A DNA stretch of 64,000 nt from Sphingomonas sp. (lineage in GTDB: Bacteria > Pseudomonadota > Alphaproteobacteria > Sphingomonadales > Sphingomonadaceae): NCBI RefSeq assembly GCF_017304635.1, contig NZ_JAFKMA010000001.1, forward strand, positions 1,240,001 to 1,304,000. The letters run 5' to 3'. A program made the position numbers and the translations under genes. A model generated the notes under the pieces. That model was not told the DNA's origin. It ran no database searches and saw nothing but the letters and a program-made list of their open reading frames with translations. This document shows, piece after piece, positions 42,813 to 51,067 of this stretch (positions are counted from its first letter, which is position 1; the number at the start of each line of letters is the position of its first letter).

Positions 42813-45167
42813 TCAGAACTGCGCGCGGACGCCCGCCATCAGGCCGTGCGCCTTCAGGTCACTGCGGTATGTGCCCTGATACCCGAGGTAGAAACCGAGG
42901 CCGTCGTCCACCAGCAGCTGCACGCCGGCGTCGAGGTCCGCTTCGGACGATGCCGCGGGCAGGCCGGCCACGGTGAACGCGGTCGTCGTGTCGCCGTCGA
43001 GATAGGCGGTGACGTTGCTCTGCGGATTGCCGTCCAGCCGCGAGCGGTACATGCCCTTCAGGTATGGACGGAACCGGCCCTGGGTCTTGGCGATCGAGAA
43101 ACCAGCGAGCAGGTCGGTGCGGTTGGCGTTGATCCGCTGCACCGTCAGCGTGTCCGGCGTCGCGCTCGTCTCGGTGAACTGGCGGATCGCGCCATGGTCG
43201 AACTGTACGCCGGCGAACGGCGTCAGCTTGTAGTCGCCGACCGGCAACGCCGCGCCGATCCGCACGGTGCCGGACACGAGATAGTCGTACGCCGTCCCGG
43301 TCGCGGTGTCGGTCGCCGTCGCGCTGGTGGTCGTCGTCCCCGTGGTCGACGTCGTCGTGGTCGTTCCCAGCACGGCCGACCGCGTCGCCGACATGTGCCC
43401 GAACTGATAGCTCGCGATTGCGTCGATGAAGACCGGGCCGGCATGATACGATCCGTAGGCAGCGACCTGGGTCGCGCCGTTGTGCCCGGTCAGGTTGCCG
43501 CCATTGTAGCGAAGCTTGTCGTACGAATAGCCGATCGCGGCGCCCATTGTGAAGTTGCGCGCGATCGCGTCGTAACCGCCGCCGAACGAGGTGCCGGTCT
43601 GGCGGCTGCCGGTCGCCGGCGCGCTGCCGGCCAGCTGTGCCGCGCCCTGCAGCCAGAAACCGGGGTGCCAGCCGCCATCGTCGTCGTACAACTGGTAATG
43701 ATCGTCCATCCGCTGGCTGATCTGGCGATGGAACAGGTTGGTCTGGTCGCGCATCGCGCCGGCATAAGCGAGATATCCGGCCGGGCTCAGGTCGCCGAAA
43801 TAGGTCGCCGCGTCCGCCGCGCTCAGGAAGTCGATCTTGCCGACCAACGCCGCGACCGGCGACGTCGGCGTCGTGCTGGCGGTCGCGACGAGCGGCTGGA
43901 ACCCGGTCGCGGCGGCCAGCTGGACCGCAGTGGCGGTCGGCGCCAGCACGGACGCATAGGTACCGTTGCGCTGCACCGTCAGCTGGTACGCCTGCTGCCC
44001 GTTCGACAGCGTGACGACGCCCGACGGTACGAAGCTGATGAACCGCAACGTCGTGCCGTTGACCGTGGCGAAGTTGCCGGTCACCCCGCCATCGGCGACG
44101 ACGACGTTGTAGGTCGATCCGGTCGGGTAGAAGCCCGCGCTCGGCGTGACGTTCAGCGTGCCGCCCAGGCTGGCGGTCGCGCCGGTGCCGGCGGCATAGA
44201 TCTGGCCATAGGTGGCGCCTGCCACCGCGACCCCGGCCGATGGCGCCAGGATCGACACGTTGAGCATGCCGCTCGATCCCTGGCTGAACCCACCGTTGAC
44301 GACCAGCGTCGTCGCCGACGTCGCCGTGCCGATCGTCAGCGTGCCGTTATTGGTAAAGCTGGTGCCTGGTGACAGCAAGGTTCCGATCCGGCTGAGACCG
44401 TTGAGGGTCATCGTGCCGTTATTGGTGACGGTGGTGACGTCGCCGGTCGTGATGGTGCCGGTGAAAGTACCCGCCGCCTCGTTCAGGATCGAGACCGATC
44501 CCAATGTCGCGACCTGGTTGATCGAGCCGTTGAACAAGCCGGCATTGTCGACCTGCGTGTTACCGCTCGAATTCACGGCGCCGGTGAAGCCGAACGAGGT
44601 GTTGCGATTGGTGAAGGTTGCGACGTCGTTGCCGAGGTTGAGCCCGTACTGGATGTTGCCGGTCACCGCCGCCGTCGCGCTCGCCAGGTTCAGGAAGGTA
44701 CCGCCGCGCCCGAACTGGACGGCGTTGGTCCCGGACGCGGCGGTCAGGACGGCGCCGTTGGTCACCGACGCGTGATCGCCGAGCACGATGCCCGCCGACC
44801 CGGCGCTCGCATTGGTCGAGGTGATCGTGCCGAGATTGTTGACGACGCTCGCATCGCCCGCCTGCAATGCGGCGCTGCCCGCGCTCGCCGTGATCGTGCC
44901 GTTGTTCGCGACCGTGGCGGACGGACCCAGGATGACGGGACCGGTGACCGACGATCCGGTCGCGGTGGTCAGCGTGACGCCGGTGTTGGAATTCTGGTAG
45001 CCGGTGCTGACCGTGCCGCTGCAATTGACGTTGGTGTTGGTCGAATCCGCGACGCATTGCGCCGCCGCCGGGCTGGCGACGCTCAAGGACGCCACGCCGA
45101 TCGCGATCAGCGAGACGGAACGGGGAGACAACGTGCTCGGGAGGGAGCGCACTGGGTTGATCGGCAT
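42813..45167 (-). CDS. Autotransporter (type Va) outer-membrane protein
   Basis: This 784-residue protein has a signal peptide (about 1-36, ASPAAAQ) and a passenger of short Gly/Ala/Ser/Thr-rich beta-helix repeats (NNGTITASAGSAALQAGD, FTNNGTLTIGTATSATT). The C-terminal autotransporter barrel starts around residue 500 (GFWLQGAAQLAG, FTMGAAIGYSYDKLRYNG) and ends in GLMAGVRAQF with a terminal Phe. The passenger has two cysteines near its start and no protease or esterase motif, so an adhesive or structural role is likeliest. A Thr-rich insert lies in a barrel loop at 43,290-43,370. Its product would be displayed on the cell surface; no link to sugar use is visible except position. Confidence 0.87.
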   Translation of the reverse strand: MPINPVRSLPSTLSPRSVSLIAIGVASLSVASPAAAQCVADSTNTNVNCSGTVSTGYQNSNTGVTLTTATGSSVTGPVILGPSATVANNGTITASAGSAALQAGDASVVNNLGTITSTNASAGSAGIVLGDHASVTNGAVLTAASGTNAVQFGRGGTFLNLASATAAVTGNIQYGLNLGNDVATFTNRNTSFGFTGAVNSSGNTQVDNAGLFNGSINQVATLGSVSILNEAAGTFTGTITTGDVTTVTNNGTMTLNGLSRIGTLLSPGTSFTNNGTLTIGTATSATTLVVNGGFSQGSSGMLNVSILAPSAGVAVAGATYGQIYAAGTGATASLGGTLNVTPSAGFYPTGSTYNVVVADGGVTGNFATVNGTTLRFISFVPSGVVTLSNGQQAYQLTVQRNGTYASVLAPTATAVQLAAATGFQPLVATASTTPTSPVAALVGKIDFLSAADAATYFGDLSPAGYLAYAGAMRDQTNLFHRQISQRMDDHYQLYDDDGGWHPGFWLQGAAQLAGSAPATGSRQTGTSFGGGYDAIARNFTMGAAIGYSYDKLRYNGGNLTGHNGATQVAAYGSYHAGPVFIDAIASYQFGHMSATRSAVLGTTTTTSTTGTTTTSATATDTATGTAYDYLVSGTVRIGAALPVGDYKLTPFAGVQFDHGAIRQFTETSATPDTLTVQRINANRTDLLAGFSIAKTQGRFRPYLKGMYRSRLDGNPQSNVTAYLDGDTTTAFTVAGLPAASSEADLDAGVQLLVDDGLGFYLGYQGTYRSDLKAHGLMAGVRAQF

Positions 45168-45357
45168 GCAATGTTCTCTTCGTCTGGATCGCGGCAGCGG
45201 GGGGCAACGGCCGCGTGGGAAAAAGCGCCGGTTTCCGGCAGCCAGACGAGTGCCGGGCGTCGCTTACAGCCACCTTACGGCGACGAGCGAGCGAGATTTT
45301 GCCGAGACGAACGAGCGATTTGCGATGATCGGCGCGGTTGCCGTGTGGGCAGGCCAG

Positions 45358-46368
45358 CTATCCCGAAAAACGCGGCGCCGGTGCCGGCTGTCTTATCCCG
45401 TCTCGTTCGACGAAGGTATTGCGCGCGGCGTTGTGCGGGTGAGCCGCGGCTTCGTCCATCGACAGGACGGGGGCGAAGCAGACGTCCGAGCCTTCCATCA
45501 GCGCGCACCATTCGTAGCGAGTCCTGCTGCGGAAGACTTGGGTCAGGCGCTCGCGCATCGCCGGCCAGCGCGCGCGGTCGTGCTGCGCGTCGAACAGCGG
45601 ATCGTCGGTCAGCTCCAGCTTTTCGCGCAGGAGCGCGTAGAATTGCGGTTCGAGCGAACCGATCGCGACGTAGCCGCCATCCATCGTCTCATACGTGTCG
45701 TAGAACGGCGCCCCGCCGTCGAGCAGGTTCACGCCGCGCTCGTCGCGCCACAGCCCGGTCGCGCGAAAGCCCCACATCATCGCCATCAACAGCGCCGACC
45801 CGTCGGTCATCGCGCAGTCGATCACTTGGCCGCCCGCGCCGTTCTTCACCGCCAGCAACCCCGCGACCATCCCGAACGCCAGCATCATCGCGCCGCCGCC
45901 GAAATCGCCGACCAGATTGATCGGCGGCACCGGTCTCTCGCCCGCTCGCCCGATCCCGCCGAGCACACCGGACAGCGCGATATAATTGATGTCGTGCCCC
46001 GCCGCCTGGGCATAGGGTCCGTCCTGCCCCCATCCGGTCATGCGACCGATCACCAGCTTCGGGTTGTCCGCCAGCAAGATGTCCGGCCCGATCCCCAGCC
46101 GCTCGATCACGCCGGGCCGGAATCCCTCGATCAATCCGTCCACCGTCTTCACCACCTCGCGCAGCCTCGCGATGTCGTCGGGCGACTTGAGGTCGAGGTT
46201 CATCGCCGTCCGCCCGCGCAGCAACGGATCGCGCGAGTCGAGCTTCACGCCGGGCCGATCGATGCGGATCACCTCCGCTCCGTGATCGGCCAGCATCATG
46301 CCGCAGAACGGCGCCGGCCCGATCCCGGCGAGTTCGACGATGCGAAGACCGGCGAGCGGGCCGGGCAT
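45358..46368 (-). CDS. CaiB/BaiF family CoA enzyme, alpha-methylacyl-CoA racemase-like
   Basis: This 336-residue protein matches the racemase branch of class III CoA transferases. GLRIVELAGIGPAPFCGMMLADHGAEV at the N-terminus is followed by RIDRPG, DLKSPDD, and the residues equivalent to the catalytic pair of mycobacterial MCR: H125 in AAGHDINYIALSG and D155 in LVGDFGGGAM. It would interconvert the alpha-epimers of methyl-branched acyl-CoAs. The start at 46368 follows the SDR stop after one base. The operon order thiolase > SDR > this gene suggests branched-chain or isoprenoid acyl-CoA breakdown. Confidence 0.88.
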   Translation of the reverse strand: MPGPLAGLRIVELAGIGPAPFCGMMLADHGAEVIRIDRPGVKLDSRDPLLRGRTAMNLDLKSPDDIARLREVVKTVDGLIEGFRPGVIERLGIGPDILLADNPKLVIGRMTGWGQDGPYAQAAGHDINYIALSGVLGGIGRAGERPVPPINLVGDFGGGAMMLAFGMVAGLLAVKNGAGGQVIDCAMTDGSALLMAMMWGFRATGLWRDERGVNLLDGGAPFYDTYETMDGGYVAIGSLEPQFYALLREKLELTDDPLFDAQHDRARWPAMRERLTQVFRSRTRYEWCALMEGSDVCFAPVLSMDEAAAHPHNAARNTFVERDGIRQPAPAPRFSG

Positions 46369-46369
46369 G

Positions 46370-47152
46370 TCAGCGCGGCGCCATCCGGATCGCACCATCG
46401 AGGCGGACGTCCTCGCCGTTGAAATAGCCGTTCTCGATCATCGTCAGCGCGAGCGCGGCATATTCGGGCGGGTTGCCGAGTCGCTTCGGGAACGGCACCG
46501 ACGCCGCCAGCGCGTCCTTCACGTTCTGTGGCGCACCCTGCATCAGCGGCGTCTCGAAAATGCCGGGCAGGATCGTGTTGATGCGGATACCCTCACCCAT
46601 CAGGTCGCGCGCGATCGGCAGCGTCATGCCGACCACCCCGCCCTTCGACGCCGAATAGGCCGCCTGACCGATCTGGCCGTCCTCGGCGGCGACCGAGGCG
46701 GTCATGACCATCGCGCCGCGCTCGCCATCCTCCTGCGGATCGAGCGTCAGCATGCCAGCCGCCGACTTGGCGACGCAACGGAACGTGCCGATCAGGTTGA
46801 TCTGGATGAGCCAGTCGAACGCCTGGAGGCTGAAATGCTTGATGCTGCCGTCTTCCTTCGATCGGCTGGCGGTCTTCATCGCATTGCCGGTGCCGGCGCA
46901 GCAGACTAGCACGCGCTCCTGGCCATGCGCGGCGCGGGCCTTGGCGAAGCCGGCATCGACGCTGTCGTCGCTGGTCACGTTGACTTCGCAGAACACGCCG
47001 CCGATCTCCGCCGCCAGCGCCTCGCCCTTCTCCGCCTGCAAGTCGAAGATCGCGACCTTGACGCCCTTTGCCGCCAGCGCCCGCGCCGTCGCGGCGCCGA
47101 GGCCGGAAGCACCGCCGGTGACGACCGCCGCGACCGAATTGTCAAGTTTCAT
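46370..47152 (-). CDS. SDR 3-hydroxyacyl-CoA dehydrogenase-like (type II HAD family)
   Basis: This 260-residue short-chain dehydrogenase has VVTGGASGLGAATARAL near residue 8, a CCAGTGNAMKT stretch in place of NNAG, MVMTASVAAEDGQIGQ with the catalytic Ser, and YSASKGGVVGM with Tyr/Lys. The C-terminal PFPKRLGNPPEYAALA and IRMAPR ending resembles mitochondrial type II 3-hydroxyacyl-CoA dehydrogenase (HSD10), which acts on 2-methyl-3-hydroxybutyryl-CoA. The ATG at 47152 follows GGGAGGATAGA, so the longer open frame is not used. It lies downstream of a thiolase and directly upstream of a racemase-like gene on the same strand. Confidence 0.86.
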   Translation of the reverse strand: MKLDNSVAAVVTGGASGLGAATARALAAKGVKVAIFDLQAEKGEALAAEIGGVFCEVNVTSDDSVDAGFAKARAAHGQERVLVCCAGTGNAMKTASRSKEDGSIKHFSLQAFDWLIQINLIGTFRCVAKSAAGMLTLDPQEDGERGAMVMTASVAAEDGQIGQAAYSASKGGVVGMTLPIARDLMGEGIRINTILPGIFETPLMQGAPQNVKDALAASVPFPKRLGNPPEYAALALTMIENGYFNGEDVRLDGAIRMAPR

Positions 47153-47161
47153 TCTATCCTC

Positions 47162-47240
47162 CCGTCGCCCCCGCGGAGGCCGGGGCACCTATGTCAGTTA
47201 TTCTAGTCGCCAGCGGCCCCGGACTCCGCCGGGGCGACGG
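47162..47240. repeat. REP-like inverted repeat pair
   Basis: A 25-bp arm at 47162-47186 (CCGTCGCCCC... to CCGGGGC) is repeated inverted at 47216-47240 with about two mismatches, separated by 29 bp. It fills the gap between the thiolase stop and the SDR start. GC-rich arms with a GTCGCCCC-GGAG core look like the short dispersed palindromes of sphingomonad intergenic regions. Confidence 0.65.
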
Positions 47241-47244
47241 CAAA

Positions 47245-48420
47245 TCACAACCGTTCGACGATCGTCACATTGGCGATGCCGCCGCCCTCGCACATCGTCT
47301 GCAACCCGTAGCGCTTCCCGCGCGCCTTCAGCGCATGCAGCAAGGTCGTCATCAGCTTCGTGCCCGATGCCCCCAGCGGATGACCGAGCGCGATCGCGCC
47401 GCCATTGACGTTGAGCTTCGCATGGTCGCCGCCGATCACGCGCAACCACGCGAGCGGCACCGGCGCGAACGCCTCGTTGACTTCGTACAGGTCGATATCC
47501 TCGATCCGCATTCCGGCCCGCTGCAACGCGCGCTGCGTAGCCGGCAGCGGCTCCTCCAGCATGATGACCGGGTCGCCCGCCGTCACCGTCAGATTGTGGA
47601 TTCGCGCGAGCGGTGTCAGGCCGTGCTGCTTCAACGCGCGTTCGCTGACGATCATCACGCCCGATGCGCCATCGCAGATCTGGCTGGCGGACGCCGCGGT
47701 CAGCACGCTGCCCTCGCCCAGCGGCTTCACGCCCGCCATCGATTCGGGCGTCGCGTCGTAGCGGATGCCCTCGTCATGGATGTGGCGGACGGTGTTGCCC
47801 TCCTCATTCACGATCTCGATCGGCACGATCTCGGCATCGAACGCGCCGGCCTGCGTGGCGGCGGCGGCGCGCTTGTGGCTTTCGAGCGAATAGGCGTCGA
47901 GCTCCTCGCGGCTGAATCCGTACTTCTCCGCGATCATCGCCGCGCCGGTGAACTGGCTGAAGCCCTGCACGCCGTAGCGGTCCTTGATCCGTTGCGACCA
48001 GGGACCGATGCCGATGCCGAGCTGCGCGGGCGCGGAACTGGCGAGGCCCATCGGCACGCGAGTCATGCTCTCGACCCCCGCCGCGATCACGATATCCTGC
48101 GTGCCCGACATCACCGCCTGCGCCGCGAACTGGATCGCCTGTTGCGAGCTGCCGCACTGGCGGTCGATCGATACGGCGGGCACGCTGTCGGGCAGGGACG
48201 ACGCCATGACGGCGCTGCGTCCGATATGCGCGGATTGCTCGCCGGCCTGCATCACGCAGCCCATGATGACGTCCTCGACCGCCGCCGGATCGACCCCGGC
48301 GCGCGCGACCACCGCGTCGAGCACCTGGCCCGCCAGATCGGCCGGATGCCAGTCCTTCAGCTTGCCGCCGCGCCGCCCGCCGGCGGTGCGCCCCGCCGAC
48401 ACGATATATGCCTCCGCCAT
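47245..48420 (-). CDS. Acetyl-CoA acyltransferase (thiolase)
   Basis: This 391-residue thiolase has the nucleophile C89 in DRQCGSSQQA, the NEAFA block in YEVNEAFAPVPLAWLR, the His in GGAIALGHPLGASG and the second cysteine in TMCEGGGIAN. It cleaves 3-ketoacyl-CoA with CoA, or condenses acetyl-CoA. The N-terminal AYIVSAGRTAGGRRGG form is common in degradative thiolases of alphaproteobacteria. ATG 48420 follows GAGGAGAGAAGG; the longer open frame upstream overlaps the promoter region shared with malate synthase. It is first in the operon with the SDR and racemase-like genes. A beta-oxidation role is more likely than polyhydroxybutyrate synthesis because no phaB/phaC is adjacent. Confidence 0.92.
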   Translation of the reverse strand: MAEAYIVSAGRTAGGRRGGKLKDWHPADLAGQVLDAVVARAGVDPAAVEDVIMGCVMQAGEQSAHIGRSAVMASSLPDSVPAVSIDRQCGSSQQAIQFAAQAVMSGTQDIVIAAGVESMTRVPMGLASSAPAQLGIGIGPWSQRIKDRYGVQGFSQFTGAAMIAEKYGFSREELDAYSLESHKRAAAATQAGAFDAEIVPIEIVNEEGNTVRHIHDEGIRYDATPESMAGVKPLGEGSVLTAASASQICDGASGVMIVSERALKQHGLTPLARIHNLTVTAGDPVIMLEEPLPATQRALQRAGMRIEDIDLYEVNEAFAPVPLAWLRVIGGDHAKLNVNGGAIALGHPLGASGTKLMTTLLHALKARGKRYGLQTMCEGGGIANVTIVERL

Positions 48421-48552
48421 CCTTCTCTCCTCGATTTGGGTTGCAGATAGCCACCGACCTGACGCGCCCGCAAGCGAATTTCCGGGCTGGACGGCGTGGC
48501 CCGGCGGTGTATTGGCACGGCTCCTCCCCCTCCATGCTGAACGGAGTTGCGC

Positions 48553-50646
48553 ATGCCCGGAGGTTCCCTGATTGATCGCCACGGCTTGCAGGTTGCAAGC
48601 GAGCTCGCCGACTTCATCGAAACGCAAGCGCTACCCGGCACGGGCATCGCACAGGATGATTTCTGGGCTGGCGCCGCCGCGATCTTCGCGCGGTTCGCGC
48701 CCCGGAATGCCGACCTGCTGGCGACGCGCGACCGGATGCAGGCGGAGATCGACGGCTGGCTCGCGCAGCGGGCCGGGCTGCCGATCGATCAGGCGGAGTA
48801 TCAGGCGTTCCTGCGCTCGATCGGGTATCTGGTGGACGAACCCGCGCCGTTCCAGGTCACCACGACCGGTGTCGATCCGGAGATCGCGAGCACCGCTGGG
48901 CCGCAGTTGGTCGTCCCCGTGCTCAACGCTCGCTTCGCGCTCAACGCCGCCAATGCGCGCTGGGGGAGCCTGTACGACGCGCTGTACGGCACCGATGCGA
49001 TTCCGGGTGCGGCGAAACCTGGCGTTTACGACGCGGAACGCGGTGCGCAGGTGATTGCTTGGGCGAAGGCGTTTCTTGATACCGCGGTGCCGCTGGCGGA
49101 AGGTAGCTGGGCCGATCTGCGCGGCGAGCCAATACTGGCTGACCCATCGATTCTCGTCGGCCGTTCGGGCGATAATTATCTGTTCGAACACAATGGTCTG
49201 CACATCGAAGTCGTGATCGATCGCGAACATCCGATCGGCCGCGACGATCCCTCCGGGATCGCCGACGTCATCCTCGAAAGCGCGATCACGACCATCGTCG
49301 ATCTCGAGGATTCGGTCGCGGCGGTCGATGCCGCGGACAAGGTCGCAGCCTATGCCAATTGGCTCGGGCTGATGCGGGGCGATCTGAGCGACACGTTCGA
49401 TAAGGGCGGCCAGTCGCTGACGCGCAAGCTGAACGAGGATCGCCGGTACACGAAGCCCGATGGCACCACCCTCACCCTCCCCGGCCGCGCGTTGCTGTTC
49501 GTGCGCAACGTCGGCCACCTGATGACCACGCCCGCCGTCCGCCTCGCCGATGGTGGCGAAGCGCCGGAGGGCATCCTCGACGCGATCGTCACCAGCCTGA
49601 TCGGGCTGCACGACATCAATGGGCCAAAGCGCAACAGCCGCGCCGGTTCGATCTACATCGTCAAGCCGAAGATGCACGGCCCCGCCGAGGCCGCCTTCAC
49701 CAACGACCTGTTCGACGCGGTCGAGGACCTGCTCGGGCTCCCTCGCCACACGATCAAGGTCGGGGTGATGGACGAGGAGCGCCGCACCTCGGCCAACCTC
49801 GCCGCGTGCATCCATGCGGTGAAGCACCGCATCGTCTTCATCAACACCGGCTTCCTCGACCGCACCGGCGACGAGATCCATACCTCGATGCAGGCCGGGC
49901 CGATGGTGCCCAAGGGCGAGATGAAGACCAGCGCCTGGATCACGGCGTACGAGAACCGCAACGTCCGGATCGGACTGGCCTGCGGGCTGGCCGGCAAGGC
50001 GCAGATTGGCAAGGGGATGTGGGCGGCGCCCGACCGCATGGCCGATATGCTCGACCAGAAGATCGCCCATCCGATGACCGGCGCGACCACCGCCTGGGTA
50101 CCCTCGCAGACCGCCGCGACACTGCACGCGACGCATTACCACCGGGTCGACGTGGCCGCGCGACAGGCGGAGCGTGCCAAGGAGCCGGTCGCCGGCCTGG
50201 ACGACCTGCTCACCGTTCCGCTCGCGCTGGGGCGCAACTGGACGCCCGACACGGTCCGCGCCGAGCTCGACAACAATGCGCAGGGCATCCTGGGCTATGT
50301 CGTGCGCTGGGTCGACAAGGGCGTCGGCTGCTCAAAGGTGCCCGACATCCACGACATCGGCCTGATGGAGGATCGCGCGACGCTGCGCATCTCCAGCCAG
50401 GCGCTCGCCAACTGGCTGCTCCACGGCGTCTGCACCGCGGAGGAGATCGAGGCGGCATTCGGTCGCATGGCCGCCAAGGTGGATGCGCAAAACGCCGGCG
50501 ACCCGGCATATCGATCGCTCGTCGCTAACCCGACCGGCCCCGCTTATCGCGCCGCCCGCGCGCTCGTGTTCGAGGGCACGGTGCAGCCCAACGGCTATAC
50601 CGAGCCGCTGCTCCACGCCTTCCGCGCGGAGGCCAAGGGTCGCTAG
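48553..50646 (+). CDS. glcB: Malate synthase G
   Basis: This 697-residue enzyme condenses glyoxylate and acetyl-CoA to malate. It has the long single-chain architecture of isoform G. Blocks visible include [37 protein letters not shown] with the active-site Arg, [34 protein letters not shown] with the metal-binding Glu, and [18 protein letters not shown]. The C-terminal domain contains [18 protein letters not shown] and [17 protein letters not shown] 48553 has GGAG six bases before it. It is divergent from the thiolase operon, which fits acetyl-CoA feeding the glyoxylate shunt. Isocitrate lyase is not in the window. Confidence 0.96.
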   Translation: MPGGSLIDRHGLQVASELADFIETQALPGTGIAQDDFWAGAAAIFARFAPRNADLLATRDRMQAEIDGWLAQRAGLPIDQAEYQAFLRSIGYLVDEPAPFQVTTTGVDPEIASTAGPQLVVPVLNARFALNAANARWGSLYDALYGTDAIPGAAKPGVYDAERGAQVIAWAKAFLDTAVPLAEGSWADLRGEPILADPSILVGRSGDNYLFEHNGLHIEVVIDREHPIGRDDPSGIADVILESAITTIVDLEDSVAAVDAADKVAAYANWLGLMRGDLSDTFDKGGQSLTRKLNEDRRYTKPDGTTLTLPGRALLFVRNVGHLMTTPAVRLADGGEAPEGILDAIVTSLIGLHDINGPKRNSRAGSIYIVKPKMHGPAEAAFTNDLFDAVEDLLGLPRHTIKVGVMDEERRTSANLAACIHAVKHRIVFINTGFLDRTGDEIHTSMQAGPMVPKGEMKTSAWITAYENRNVRIGLACGLAGKAQIGKGMWAAPDRMADMLDQKIAHPMTGATTAWVPSQTAATLHATHYHRVDVAARQAERAKEPVAGLDDLLTVPLALGRNWTPDTVRAELDNNAQGILGYVVRWVDKGVGCSKVPDIHDIGLMEDRATLRISSQALANWLLHGVCTAEEIEAAFGRMAAKVDAQNAGDPAYRSLVANPTGPAYRAARALVFEGTVQPNGYTEPLLHAFRAEAKGR

Positions 50647-50648
50647 CG

Positions 50649-50666
50649 CCTCTGCCGCGGCAGAGG
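50649..50666. terminator. Perfect palindrome after glcB
   Basis: CCTCTGCCGCGGCAGAGG is an 18-bp perfect palindrome starting 3 bp after the glcB stop codon and ending 10 bp before the convergent small gene. It has no T tract; it may act as a bidirectional terminator or a protein site. Confidence 0.45.
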
Positions 50667-50676
50667 TGCCAGGACG

Positions 50677-51000
50677 CTACGTGCCGGTGACGCTGCCGCC
50701 ACGGCAGACGTTGACGTTGTTGGTTTCCTGCTCGGTGCCGTCGCTGAACTTGATCCGCACGTCGTACAGGCAGTAATCGCTCGCCGGCACGGTGAAGGAC
50801 GATCGCGAGCTCGGCCCGATCGGGTATTTCAGGTCCATTTCCTGAAACGCCTTGCCGCTGCCCGATTGCGCGTACCACAGTTTGACAATGGCTGCCTTGC
50901 CGTTGGTGTTCGACACGGTGAAGCCGCGATCCGCGGCCATGGCCGGCGCGGCGACTGCGGTGGTGAGCACCAGAGCGGAAACGATCGAACGCAACATCAT
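50677..51000 (-). CDS. Small secreted protein of unknown function
   Basis: This 107-residue protein has a signal peptide (MMLRSIVSALVLTTAVAAPAMA) and a mature beta-rich domain of about 84 residues with two cysteines, in SDYCLYDVRIKF and NNVNVCRGG, likely disulfide-bonded. The pattern RGFTVSNTNGKAAIVKLWYA with FTVPASDYCLYDVRIKFSDG is a short conserved family in alphaproteobacteria to my eye, but I cannot name a function. AAGGAGGGGC precedes the ATG pair at 50997-51000. It converges on glcB and lies between glcB and dnaE2 with its own leader, so it is probably expressed alone. Confidence 0.75.
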   Translation of the reverse strand: MMLRSIVSALVLTTAVAAPAMAADRGFTVSNTNGKAAIVKLWYAQSGSGKAFQEMDLKYPIGPSSRSSFTVPASDYCLYDVRIKFSDGTEQETNNVNVCRGGSVTGT

Positions 51001-51067
51001 GCCCCTCCTTCAGGGCGGTGGTTTCAGGAGGCGAGATAGGGTCCGAACCCGGCGAATTGAAGGCGGA

